From JBDKTH01 sp964558295 (lineage in GTDB: Bacteria; Planctomycetota; Planctomycetia; Pirellulales; Thermoguttaceae), in the NCBI GenBank assembly GCA_964558295.1, contig CAZLDQ010000071.1, positions 1-24,788 of the forward strand: a stretch of 24,788 nucleotides of DNA. The letters are read 5' to 3'. The notes under the pieces are model-generated. The model had not been told where the DNA came from, did no database searches, and worked only from the letters and a program-made list of their open reading frames with translations. Positions 16,075 to 23,010 of the stretch are shown piece after piece. The translations under genes were made by a program, and so were the position numbers. The number at the start of each line of letters is the position of its first letter. Position 1 is the stretch's first letter.

Positions 16075-16593
16075 GTGAACATTTATCAAGGAAAACTCGG
16101 GCCGGTCAAAGGCCGGTTTGCTATTGTTGTTGCAAAGTTCAACGAGACGATCACCTCACGGTTGTTGAACGGTGCGGTTGAGACGTTGGCGGCGCATGGT
16201 GTCACCGAGGACCGAATCGACGTGGCCTGGGTCCCGGGCGCGTTTGAGATTCCCACGGTAGCCAGCCGTTTGGCTACCAGCGGCCAGTACGTCGCCGTGC
16301 TCTGCCTGGGCGCGGTAATCCGCGGCGAGACCACGCATGACCAGCATATCAATCGGGCCGTGAGCCTGAGTCTTGCCGAGCTTGGCATGCGGACGGGCCT
16401 GCCCGTCATCTTCGGTGTGTTGACCTGCAATACGCTTGAACAGGCCGTTGCCCGCAGCGGGGGCGAAGCGGGTACTAAAGGCAAAGACCGGCCGGACAGT
16501 CGCATCGGTAATAAAGGAAGCGAGTGTGCCGAGGCAGCGTTGGAAATGGTCCATCTGATGGCCCAATTGCCGGGCGGACGGGTGGTGCAATGA
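16075..16593 (+). CDS. ribH: 6,7-dimethyl-8-ribityllumazine synthase
   Basis: This 172-residue enzyme condenses 5-amino-6-ribitylaminouracil with dihydroxybutanone phosphate in riboflavin synthesis and normally forms 10- or 60-subunit shells. Family landmarks are FNETITSRLLNGA, VPGAFEIP, GAVIRGETTHDQHI (with the catalytic-loop His) and GVLTCNTLEQA ... GNKGSE. A hydrophilic stretch (GGEAGTKGKDRPDSRI) before GNKG makes it longer than the usual 150-160 residues. Start choice is open. GTG at 16075 gives the canonical MNIYQGKLGP terminus but has only pyrimidines before it. ATG at 15991, with ACAGGA five bases upstream, would add 28 residues encoded largely by the heptamer array. I prefer 16075 by homology. 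The stop overlaps the nusB start (ATGA), a pairing of ribH and nusB seen in many bacteria. Confidence 0.93.
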   Translation: MNIYQGKLGPVKGRFAIVVAKFNETITSRLLNGAVETLAAHGVTEDRIDVAWVPGAFEIPTVASRLATSGQYVAVLCLGAVIRGETTHDQHINRAVSLSLAELGMRTGLPVIFGVLTCNTLEQAVARSGGEAGTKGKDRPDSRIGNKGSECAEAALEMVHLMAQLPGGRVVQ

Positions 16594-17018
16594 CCCGGCG
16601 AAGTCGAGCCCGAGAAGTCGCGTTACAAGTCCTCTTTCAGGATGACTTGAACCCGAAGGTCAACCCAGCCGTGGGCGATGCCTTGATTGCTCAGCGAGTC
16701 CGCGTGCCGGAGCTGGTCGATTTCGCTCGCGACCTGGTCAGCGGCGTGCGCCGCAATCGGGAACAATTGGACGAGCAAATCCAACGAACCGCCGAGCATT
16801 GGAGCCTCGCCCGCATGGCGGCAACCGATCGAAACGTGCTGCGTCTGGGCGCCTACGAAATCCTCTATTCGACAACACCCGCGCGTGTAGCAGTCGACGA
16901 GGCCGTGGAATTGGCCAAACGCTATGGCACGGCCCAGTCCGCCCAGTTTGTCAACGGCATCCTCGACCGCCTGATGCATCAAAAAACAAGGGAGGGGACA
17001 GGGGAGAATGCTGAATGA
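16590..17018 (+). CDS. nusB: transcription antitermination factor NusB
   Basis: This 142-residue, all-helical protein works with NusE (ribosomal protein S10) to bind boxA RNA and prevent Rho-dependent termination in rRNA operons. Typical features are the amino terminus TRRSRAREVALQVLFQ, the ARMAATDRNVLRLGAYEIL helix and the carboxy-terminal VAVDEAVELAKRYG ... FVNGILDRL. The start is the ATG at 16590, which overlaps the ribH stop as ATGA. The frame is open further back inside ribH, but homologues begin here. The final codons (ENAE and the stop at 17016-17018) already lie inside a heptamer repeat array, so the extreme carboxy terminus (KTREGTGENAE) is probably shaped by the repeat and not by selection. 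Confidence 0.95.
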   Translation: MTRRSRAREVALQVLFQDDLNPKVNPAVGDALIAQRVRVPELVDFARDLVSGVRRNREQLDEQIQRTAEHWSLARMAATDRNVLRLGAYEILYSTTPARVAVDEAVELAKRYGTAQSAQFVNGILDRLMHQKTREGTGENAE

Positions 17019-17040
17019 TGAATGCTAAACGATGAATGAC
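17006..17040 (+). repeat. seven-base repeat array, left arm (GAATGAT type)
   Basis: Five heptamers in a row: GAATGCT, GAATGAT, GAATGCT, AAACGAT, GAATGAC. The first two contain the last codons and stop of nusB. The arm is inverted relative to the array at 17050-17118; AAACGATGAATG (17027-17038) pairs perfectly with CATTCATCGTTT (17050-17061), a 12-bp stem with an 11-base loop. Confidence 0.8.
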
Positions 17041-17049
17041 AGATTGGGG

Positions 17050-17118
17050 CATTCATCGTTTTGTGTTCGGCGTTCAGCATTCGGTTGGCATTTATCATTC
17101 ATCCTTCAGCATTCAGCA
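17050..17118 (-). repeat. seven-base repeat array, right arm
   Basis: Read on the minus strand this is about ten degenerate heptamers (TGCTGAA twice, GGATGAA, TGATAAA, TGCCAAC and so on) of the same family as the left arm but in the opposite direction. It ends 8 bases before the ftsY ATG. Together the arms can fold into a long imperfect hairpin in the nusB-ftsY spacer. Confidence 0.75.
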
Positions 17119-17126
17119 CACCTGCC

Positions 17127-18059
17127 ATGGGCTTCTTTGACAAATTCAAGCAAGGCCTGAAGAAGACGGCCCAACTGCTCAACACGGACATCCGTGACCT
17201 GTTCAAGGCGGAAGGCCGGCTGGTCAACGACGAGTTTCTCACCGAACTGTTCGAGATGCTGGTCAAAACCGACATGGGGGTGAAGTCGGCCCAGGAAGTC
17301 GTCGCTGAAGTGCGTACGGCGTTCCGCGGCCGGGTCGTGCAAATGAACGACGTGCTCGATGAGGTAAAAAAGAAGCTCAAGTCCTTGATGGCCCAGCCGG
17401 CTGAGCCGATCCAATTCGCCGCCAGCGGACCGACAGTAATCATGGTCTGCGGCGTAAATGGCTCGGGCAAAACGACCTCGATCGCCAAGCTGGCCCAGAT
17501 GTTTCGCGCCGACGGGAAGAAGGTTCTTCTCGGCGCGGCCGACACCTTCCGCGCTGCCGCCGTCGAACAATTGACGATTTGGGCCGATCGCCTTGGTGTG
17601 GAGATCGTCAAGGGTGTCCAGGGAAGCGATCCGGCCAGTGTCGGACATCGAGCCGTCGCCCGGGCTTTGGAACTCCAGGCCGACGTCTGCATCGTCGATA
17701 CGGCTGGCCGACTCCAGACGCAGCAGAACTTGATGCAGGAATTGACGAAAATCCACCGCGTGCTGGGCAAGCAACTCCCCGAAGCCCCGCATGAAGTCTT
17801 GTTGGTCCTGGATGCCACCACTGGGCAAAACGGGATCAGTCAGGCCCGGCACTTCACCGATGCGGTCCACTGCACGGGCATCGTGCTCGCCAAGCTGGAC
17901 GGCACCGCCAAAGGCGGGGTCGTCGTCGCGATCCGCCAGCAGGTTGGCCTCCCTGTCAAGTACGTCGGCGTGGGAGAGAAGCCCGAGGATCTGGCTCTAT
18001 TCGAACCCGATCCGTTTGTCGACGCCCTGTTTGAGGACATGAAGGAGGCGGGAAATTAA
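17127..18059 (+). CDS. ftsY: signal recognition particle receptor FtsY
   Basis: This 310-residue SRP receptor GTPase docks SRP-bound ribosomes at the membrane. The N domain (GFFDKFKQGLKKTAQLLNTDI at the amino terminus) is followed by the G domain: G1 GVNGSGKTT (109-117), the SRP-family insertion box GAADTFRAAAVEQL, G3 VDTAGRLQ, LDATTGQNG, G4 AKLDGTAKGG, and the closing GVGEKPEDLALFEPDPFVDALF. The long acidic A domain of E. coli FtsY is absent, as in many bacteria; the amphipathic first helix may serve for membrane contact. The ATG at 17127 is chosen because homologues start MGFF; the frame extends back through the repeat array to 17061 but that part looks non-coding. No Shine-Dalgarno sequence precedes it. 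An intrinsic terminator follows. Confidence 0.95.
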   Translation: MGFFDKFKQGLKKTAQLLNTDIRDLFKAEGRLVNDEFLTELFEMLVKTDMGVKSAQEVVAEVRTAFRGRVVQMNDVLDEVKKKLKSLMAQPAEPIQFAASGPTVIMVCGVNGSGKTTSIAKLAQMFRADGKKVLLGAADTFRAAAVEQLTIWADRLGVEIVKGVQGSDPASVGHRAVARALELQADVCIVDTAGRLQTQQNLMQELTKIHRVLGKQLPEAPHEVLLVLDATTGQNGISQARHFTDAVHCTGIVLAKLDGTAKGGVVVAIRQQVGLPVKYVGVGEKPEDLALFEPDPFVDALFEDMKEAGN

Positions 18060-18087
18060 CCCTCCATCACGGCGTGAATCTGGCTTG

Positions 18088-18117
18088 GGCCGTCTTCAAC
18101 GGACGGCCTTTATTGTT
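18088..18117 (+). terminator. intrinsic terminator after ftsY
   Basis: GGCCGTC (18088-18094) pairs with GACGGCC (18102-18108) around a 7-base loop, followed at once by TTTATTGTTT. It ends the housekeeping run. Confidence 0.85.
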
Positions 18118-18457
18118 TCTGGATTGCCAAGTTTGCCTATGCGCCGCATTCCGCCACCTTTCAAGCCACCGAATTGAGTGAGACAGAACCATCCTCTCTT
18201 GGGTGGCCATAGAGCCTCCCGTTGTTCAGACGCCATACGCCTTTCCTGACCCAGACAGCTTATCAAAAGAAACTTGGATCGGCATGGTAAATCCAATGTA
18301 GGCTGCATAACCGTTGCGAGCAGAACCGATAGGAGATTAAGGAAGCATTATGTGTTCTGCCGGTTGTGCGGAAAGTATCTGACTTGACCGTCTGCACAAC
18401 CGCTGCCGTCGCAAGCATTCCCGCAGCCTTTTGCGACGCCTGGGGGGAGGAGACGAT
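18118..18457 (+). other. 340-base gap with structured leader
   Basis: No gene is visible here. The last 100 bases hold two strong inverted repeats in series: CGGTTGTGC/GCACAACCG (18361-18369 and 18394-18402, 9 bp, 24-base loop) and CGTCGCAA/TTGCGACG (18407-18414 and 18431-18438, 8 bp, 16-base loop). They end eight bases before the Shine-Dalgarno GGAGG at 18446-18450, so they would form a folded 5' leader of the next gene. TTGACC at 18384-18389 lies inside the first loop but has no matching -10 box. Confidence 0.5.
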
Positions 18458-19117
18458 ATGAATCTGGTGCGAGTGGCATTCACCGGTGTCGGGTTGGGCT
18501 TGCTAGTCATCGCGTTACCCGGCTCAGAGGACGCCCCAGCGTGGCATTTGCCTCAACAGGTGGTTCTTGAGATGTCCAAGAGCCCGTCCTCAATGCAAGC
18601 TCCGCTTCTTGAGCCTCTTCAGCACTCCCCGATATCGCCGTCGATACGACCGTTCCACGAGGAAGAGGAACAGCTCGCCACTGCCGCACTGCCTCAGATA
18701 GAACACGAAGAGGAACTGGCCGTCGAGGCCGAGCAGCCCTGGGTTGACGAGAATCCACCCGTCGAGGAAGAGCCGGTTTGGCTGGTCGCCCTAAATCGTC
18801 CCATCAGTCTTGAGCCGACCGCACGGTATGCCGAATCTCCGCGGCCGGGCAGCCAGCGAGCATTCTGCCGACAACGGACTACCCGCTCCAAGACAGCCGC
18901 CTCCGAGAACGATGTTGTGTCGTTCCAGGCAGACGCGCATCGCCAACCGCCGCGTCCAGCAGAATTGGAGCAGGCGGAGGTGAAGCTGACGCGGGTGCTT
19001 CGTTCGGAGACAAAGTCCGACGTCGATGTTACTCTGCGGTCGGCGGAAGCCCCTCATGCGGCAACAGCCCGATTCCCTCGCCGGACAATGACGTCCTCCG
19101 TCGTGGAGCAGCCGTGA
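18458..19117 (+). CDS. secreted acidic protein of unknown function
   Basis: This 219-residue protein starts at ATG 18458, fixed by GGAGG at 18446-18450. A hydrophobic amino-terminal segment (VAFTGVGLGLLVIALPG) can act as signal peptide or anchor. The middle is strongly acidic and Pro-rich (HEEEEQLA, EHEEELAVEAEQ, DENPPVEEEP), and the last third is basic and Arg/Thr/Ala-rich. No domain, catalytic motif or conserved Cys pattern is visible, and the sequence looks largely disordered. It stands alone between the ftsY terminator and the porin genes. I cannot assign a function; codon use and the good ribosome-binding site argue it is real. Confidence 0.55.
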   Translation: MNLVRVAFTGVGLGLLVIALPGSEDAPAWHLPQQVVLEMSKSPSSMQAPLLEPLQHSPISPSIRPFHEEEEQLATAALPQIEHEEELAVEAEQPWVDENPPVEEEPVWLVALNRPISLEPTARYAESPRPGSQRAFCRQRTTRSKTAASENDVVSFQADAHRQPPRPAELEQAEVKLTRVLRSETKSDVDVTLRSAEAPHAATARFPRRTMTSSVVEQP

Positions 19118-19419
19118 ACGTATAGGAGGCTCCGATCAGACCACACCATACGCTCCGTTCCCCAACTGGCAACCCACCTTAGACGCCACACATTTTCCGC
19201 AACCCGCACAGGTTTCGCGAACCGCTAAGACGCCGCGTAACAGTTCGACATTCCCCGTCATTTCCGGTTAACTCACAAAACCGGTTCATCCGATAGCACT
19301 TTTGGTGACACACTGCGTGAATTTGCGCGGTGTGTCAGGGTGTTGCGCGTTTTTTCGCAGAAGCAAGCATCTCTCACGCCACTCTTCTGAATATTCCCCG
19401 ATCACGGAGTTGTTAAACC
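19118..19419 (+). promoter_or_regulatory. 302-base region upstream of the first porin, with two inverted repeats
   Basis: No gene is visible. CCGGTT/AACCGG (19264-19269 and 19279-19284) forms a small dyad. TGACACAC/GTGTGTCA (19306-19313 and 19330-19337) is a perfect 8-bp repeat extended inward by GCG/CGC. A T6 run follows at 19350-19355, too far from the hairpin for a normal terminator. GGAG at 19406-19409 is the porin ribosome-binding site. I see no convincing sigma70 promoter. Confidence 0.4.
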
Positions 19420-20751
19420 ATGAAGACTTGGAAGCCGGCGATGGCAATCGCCTTATGGCTCGGTCTGTGTTGTGGGTTTGCGGTCGCTCAAACGGCCCCC
19501 GGTTATAGTTCGGCCTACCCACAGTCCGCCTATCCGCAGATGGCCTACGCGTACAATAGCTACGCCGGCCCCCAGCAGGCGCCAGCCGCGGTGCCCAGCC
19601 CAGATCCAGGCTATGCGACGGCCGAACAGTGCGACCCAACCACGCGTTGCGACGACGCATGGACGCTGCCACAGCCCTGCATTCTCCAGCGTAACGGGAT
19701 CCGCTTGGGCGGCTGGACGGAAGCCGGCATCAGCGTCGTAGCCAACATGCCTGCCGATCGCTACAACGGCGTGGTGACCTTCAATGACCGCGACGGCGAA
19801 GGGCAACTCAACCAGCAGTGGTTCTTCCTGGAACGCGTGGCTGACGGCAGTTGCGGTTGGGATCTCGGCGGGCGTGTCGACTTCGTCTACGGCACCGATG
19901 CCCGCTTCACTCAGGCCGCCGACGGTTTGGAACAGTCGTGGGACCAGAGGGCTCGCTTCTACCAAGCGGCGTTGCCCCAGTTCTACGTCGACTTGGCTTA
20001 TAACGACTGGACTCTTCGTGCCGGTCACTTCTTTACGATTCTCGGTTATGAAGTCGTTCCGGCCACTGGCAACTTCTTCTACTCGCATTCCTATACGATG
20101 CAGTACGGCGAACCGTTTACCCACACGGGCGCTTTGTTGACTCGGAAACTGGGCGACCGTTGGTCGGTCACCGCCGGTCTGCACCGCGGCAATGACCAGT
20201 TCGACGACACCGACGGCCAGAACTCGTTGAACTTCCTCGGCGGCGCGACCTGGACATCAGCTTCCGAGCGTACTTCGCTAGCGTTCGCCATAAGTGCCAC
20301 GGAGCAAGGTCCGCAGACTAAGCAACAGATCTTCAGTCTGGTCGGTACTCGCAAGGTGACAGACAACCTCAAGTACGTGATCCAGAGCGATTTCGGCCAG
20401 ACTGTCGACAGTCTCGCTGGCAAGGCCGACTGGTACGGTGTCAACCAATATCTGCTCTACGATATCAACACCTGCTGGGCCGCCGGTCTGCGGTTCGAGT
20501 GGTTCCGCGACGAGGACGGCAGTCGGGTCACCGGCCTCGGCGACGGCAACCTGAACCAGGGGCCCTTCCTCGGCGATTTCTACGAAATCACCGCCGGCCT
20601 CAATTGGAAGCCGCACGCCAATCTGCTCGTCCGTCCGGAAGTGCGTTGGGACTGGTTTGACGCTCACGTCGACAACGGCAACCGTCCCTACGATGCCGGC
20701 GACCGCAACAGTCAGTTCCTCTTCGGTTGCGACGTAATCGTCACGTACTAA
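19420..20751 (+). CDS. BBP2-family outer-membrane beta-barrel porin (first paralogue)
   Basis: This 443-residue protein has a signal peptide (AIALWLGLCCGFAVAQT, cleavage probably after AVA) and a Tyr/Ala/Pro-rich linker (YPQSAYPQMAYAYNSYAG). Then comes a beta-barrel of alternating aromatic strands matching the putative porin-2 (BBP2, OmpL-like) family: WTLPQP ... GIRLGGWTEAGI, FNDRDGEGQLNQQWFF, CGWDLGGRVDFVYG, YNDWTLRAGHFFTILGYE, FFYSHSYTMQYGEP, and the end LVRPEVRWDWFDAH ... FLFGCDVIVTY. The terminal Tyr and preceding aromatic/hydrophobic alternation suit recognition by the Bam machinery. It should act as an outer-membrane channel; the substrate is unknown. The start is ATG with GGAG at 19406-19409. 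It is followed 89 bases later by a paralogue. Confidence 0.85.
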   Translation: MKTWKPAMAIALWLGLCCGFAVAQTAPGYSSAYPQSAYPQMAYAYNSYAGPQQAPAAVPSPDPGYATAEQCDPTTRCDDAWTLPQPCILQRNGIRLGGWTEAGISVVANMPADRYNGVVTFNDRDGEGQLNQQWFFLERVADGSCGWDLGGRVDFVYGTDARFTQAADGLEQSWDQRARFYQAALPQFYVDLAYNDWTLRAGHFFTILGYEVVPATGNFFYSHSYTMQYGEPFTHTGALLTRKLGDRWSVTAGLHRGNDQFDDTDGQNSLNFLGGATWTSASERTSLAFAISATEQGPQTKQQIFSLVGTRKVTDNLKYVIQSDFGQTVDSLAGKADWYGVNQYLLYDINTCWAAGLRFEWFRDEDGSRVTGLGDGNLNQGPFLGDFYEITAGLNWKPHANLLVRPEVRWDWFDAHVDNGNRPYDAGDRNSQFLFGCDVIVTY

Positions 20752-20777
20752 CCACATTCACCCACCACGTGAATTAT

Positions 20778-20827
20778 GGGAGGGACTGTCCGGAGCCTGT
20801 AGCCGGTACATTCCCTCCCTTTGTTTT
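20778..20827 (+). terminator. terminator/attenuator hairpin between the two porin genes
   Basis: GGGAGGGA (20778-20785) pairs with TCCCTCCC (20812-20819). The stem continues inward, after one mismatch, through TGT/ACA and then CCGG/CCGG. TTTGTTTT follows immediately (20820-20827), and the Shine-Dalgarno GGAG of the second porin comes directly after at 20827-20830. It may end most transcripts of the first gene and let a fraction through to the second. Confidence 0.75.
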
Positions 20828-20840
20828 GGAGTCATCCGCC

Positions 20841-22226
20841 ATGAAATCCTCGATCCCCCTTATTGCCGTCGCCCTGGCGACACTTCTGGCGACCACTCCC
20901 GCATGGTCGCAGCAGTGGTCGGATTCGGGCCGTCAACCGGCCGGAACGACCCGACAAGTCTCCTACGACTACTGGGAACAGGCGTCACAAGCGGCCCCCA
21001 ACGCCAACGCGGGCGTCCTTCCCGGTCCCACCAGTGCCCAATCGCCGGAAGTGACCGATGCGTTGCCCCCGGCGATGGTCTATCCCGGCGACCAGCCCGA
21101 GCAACCGTGGACTCTGCCCCAACCCCGCTTTCTCCAGCAATATGGGATCACCCTGGGTGGCTGGCTTGAGCAGGGGATCACCTTCAACGGCGAAGCCCCT
21201 CGCAACCGCTTCAACGGTCCGGTGGCCTGCAACGACCGCGATGGCGAATACCAGCTCAACCAGTTGTGGCTGTTCCTCAATCGGCCCATTAATACCGAAG
21301 GGTGCGGCTGGGATCTCGGCGGCCGGATCGACCTGATCTACGGTACCGATTTCCGCTACGGTGTCTGCCGCGGCCTGGAAGACCGAATCAACTCGCTCGA
21401 ACAGTATTACGGGCTCGTCCTCCCGCAGGCGTATGGGGAAATCGGCATCAACAACTTGTCGATCAAGATCGGCCATTTTGCCGGAATCCTCAGCTACGAA
21501 CAAGTGCCTTCGATCGCCAACTTCTTCTATTCGCACTCCTATACGATGTGCTACAGCGACCCGATCCTGGTCACTGGAGCTTTGGCCACCTACAAGCTCA
21601 GCGACAACTGGGCCCTGCTTGGCGGGTTCCATCGCGGCTGGATGATGTGGGAGGACAACAACGACGACCTCGACTTCATGGGGGGATTGAACTGGACGAG
21701 CAGCGATCAGAAGAGCTCGCTGACGTTCTGCGTCGACAACGGAGCCCAGGACGATGCGGGCGAGCGCAACCGTTTCCTATATACCCTGATCGCCCGGCGA
21801 CAGATCAGCGAGAAATTTCTCTACGTCTTGCAACATGACCTGGGGGTCGAAGATGACGGCGCGCCGGTCACCGGCGAAGACGCCCAGTGGTACAGCCTCG
21901 TCCAGTACTTCATCTACACCCTGAATCCCTGTTGGTCGGCAGGCCTTCGGTTCGAATGGTTCCGCGACCAAGACGGCGCACGAGTCGCCGGAATCGGCAA
22001 CCTCGCGACCGGCCACGGTTGGGACGGTCTGCCGGGCTTCGCGGGCGACTTCTACGAACTAAGCCTGGGCCTGAACTGGCGTCCTACGCCCAATCTGGTC
22101 TTCCGGCCCGAGGTGCGGTGGGACTGGTACGATGGCAGCACGAATCTGGCCGGCCAACTGCCGTTTGACGACGGCAACAGCGACAAGCAATTCCTGCTCG
22201 GCATGGACCTGATTGTCACCTACTAG
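20841..22226 (+). CDS. BBP2-family outer-membrane beta-barrel porin (second paralogue)
   Basis: This 461-residue paralogue of the preceding gene has a signal peptide (IPLIAVALATLLATTPAWS) and a short linker. The barrel carries the same landmarks: WTLPQPRFLQQYGITLGGW, CNDRDGEYQLNQLWLF, CGWDLGGRIDLIYG, GHFAGILSYEQVPS, FFYSHSYTMCYSDP, CWSAGLRFEWFRDQDG, LVFRPEVRWDWYDG and the end FLLGMDLIVTY. The start is ATG 20841 (GGAG 10 bases upstream); the frame is open back to 20727 inside the first porin, but the signal peptide begins at 20841. Tandem duplication with divergence suggests two channels with different solute preference or expression. A strong intrinsic terminator follows. Confidence 0.85.
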   Translation: MKSSIPLIAVALATLLATTPAWSQQWSDSGRQPAGTTRQVSYDYWEQASQAAPNANAGVLPGPTSAQSPEVTDALPPAMVYPGDQPEQPWTLPQPRFLQQYGITLGGWLEQGITFNGEAPRNRFNGPVACNDRDGEYQLNQLWLFLNRPINTEGCGWDLGGRIDLIYGTDFRYGVCRGLEDRINSLEQYYGLVLPQAYGEIGINNLSIKIGHFAGILSYEQVPSIANFFYSHSYTMCYSDPILVTGALATYKLSDNWALLGGFHRGWMMWEDNNDDLDFMGGLNWTSSDQKSSLTFCVDNGAQDDAGERNRFLYTLIARRQISEKFLYVLQHDLGVEDDGAPVTGEDAQWYSLVQYFIYTLNPCWSAGLRFEWFRDQDGARVAGIGNLATGHGWDGLPGFAGDFYELSLGLNWRPTPNLVFRPEVRWDWYDGSTNLAGQLPFDDGNSDKQFLLGMDLIVTY

Positions 22227-22263
22227 ACAGCCGACGATCCGATGTGACTCTCAACCCGATCCG

Positions 22264-22297
22264 GGGGAGCAGCAACGCGCTGCTCCCCTCTTTTTTT
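22264..22297 (+). terminator. strong intrinsic terminator after the porins
   Basis: GGGGAGCAGC (22264-22273) pairs perfectly with GCTGCTCCCC (22279-22288), a 10-bp stem with a 5-base loop, followed by TCTTTTTTT. Confidence 0.95.
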
Positions 22298-22299
22298 GG

Positions 22300-23010
22300 T
22301 CAGCAGACTCCGCATTCCGTTGCCGAGACTTCTCTGCAGGGGCATCCTCAACCACCTCGCAAGCGGCATCTCAGACCGGCTACACGATTGTCACGCGAAG
22401 GAGAGTACTTGCCTGTCTGCAGAATACGAGTCAGAACCGTTTGGTTTCTGGGTTCGGTCAAGTTTTCAAAGAGCTAAGGGGCCTGTTGAGGCCTGGCACG
22501 AGTCAGCGTAGCAGATCGCGTGGCCCAATTTCAAGCTTGTGTTGTCTGCCCGGCCGCGCGACGCCTCTTGCATCCCTTTCAGGCATTCCAACGAGACCGA
22601 ACGGTTTCGCGGGGGCAATTCTTCATGGGGCGGATCGCTCTAACTCTCGACTTGGCTTGACCCTCGGCGCGTATTCGTGGCCAGCCGCCCAAACTCTTGG
22701 CACGTCGATTGCTGATTCGGCACACACCGTGCCCCCCTGAAACCCTTTCTCGCGGTGTTCTGACGCACAACTTGCGGCCCCGGAAATTGGTTGTGCAACG
22801 TCAGACGGTGTGCCGGAGTGCCACGGGCCGATGTCCGGGAAATCCCTTGGAAGGGAATCACAGGCTCCCTTCCCAGCTCTGCACCACTCGGCCGGCCCGT
22901 GGTACCGGTCCCGCCCCGTTCTTGCCTAGGTGCGATTGACAGGCCCCTTGAGACAACTCCGGCGGAGCGATACCATGAAGAAGAGACATAACCCTCCGGA
23001 AAGACCTGTC
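22300..23010 (+). other. 711-base region without a recognisable gene
   Basis: Several frames are open here, but none has a ribosome-binding site, family resemblance or normal composition. The first 420 bases show nothing I can name. From 22724 a chain of strong inverted repeats begins (listed separately). An alternative ATG for the PII gene lies at 22975, with GGAG at 22964-22967, and would add 12 residues. Confidence 0.5.
22724..22905 (+). ncRNA. candidate structured RNA or leader upstream of the PII gene
   Basis: Three hairpins follow one another closely. A: ACACCG/CGGTGT (22724-22729, 22753-22758). B: TCTGACGCACAAC (22759-22771) pairs over 13 bp with 22790-22805, with a 3-base bulge CAA. 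C: CCACGGGCCG/CGGCCCGTGG (22821-22830, 22893-22902), 10 bp, enclosing GGAAGGGA/TCCCTTCC (22849-22856, 22866-22873), which competes with a tighter pairing TCCCTT/AAGGGA (22843-22848, 22851-22856). It matches no RNA class I can recognise. The strand is assumed from the downstream gene; no promoter was found. Confidence 0.4.

Noticed and set aside
18096..18308. Small minus-strand open frame after ftsY
   Set aside because: It overlaps the ftsY terminator, has no ribosome-binding site, and resembles nothing I know.
20470..21975. tRNA T-arm-like GGTTCGANT sequences
   Set aside because: They occur at matching positions inside both porin genes (coding LRFEWFR) and no cloverleaf surrounds them.
22213..22740. 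Open frame of 175 codons after the second porin
   Set aside because: It begins inside the porin in another frame, runs through the intrinsic terminator at 22264-22297, has no ribosome-binding site and no protein-like composition.
22936..22964. TTGACA at 22936-22941 as promoter of the PII gene
   Set aside because: No -10-like sequence occurs at 16-18 bases; the corresponding bases are GC-rich.
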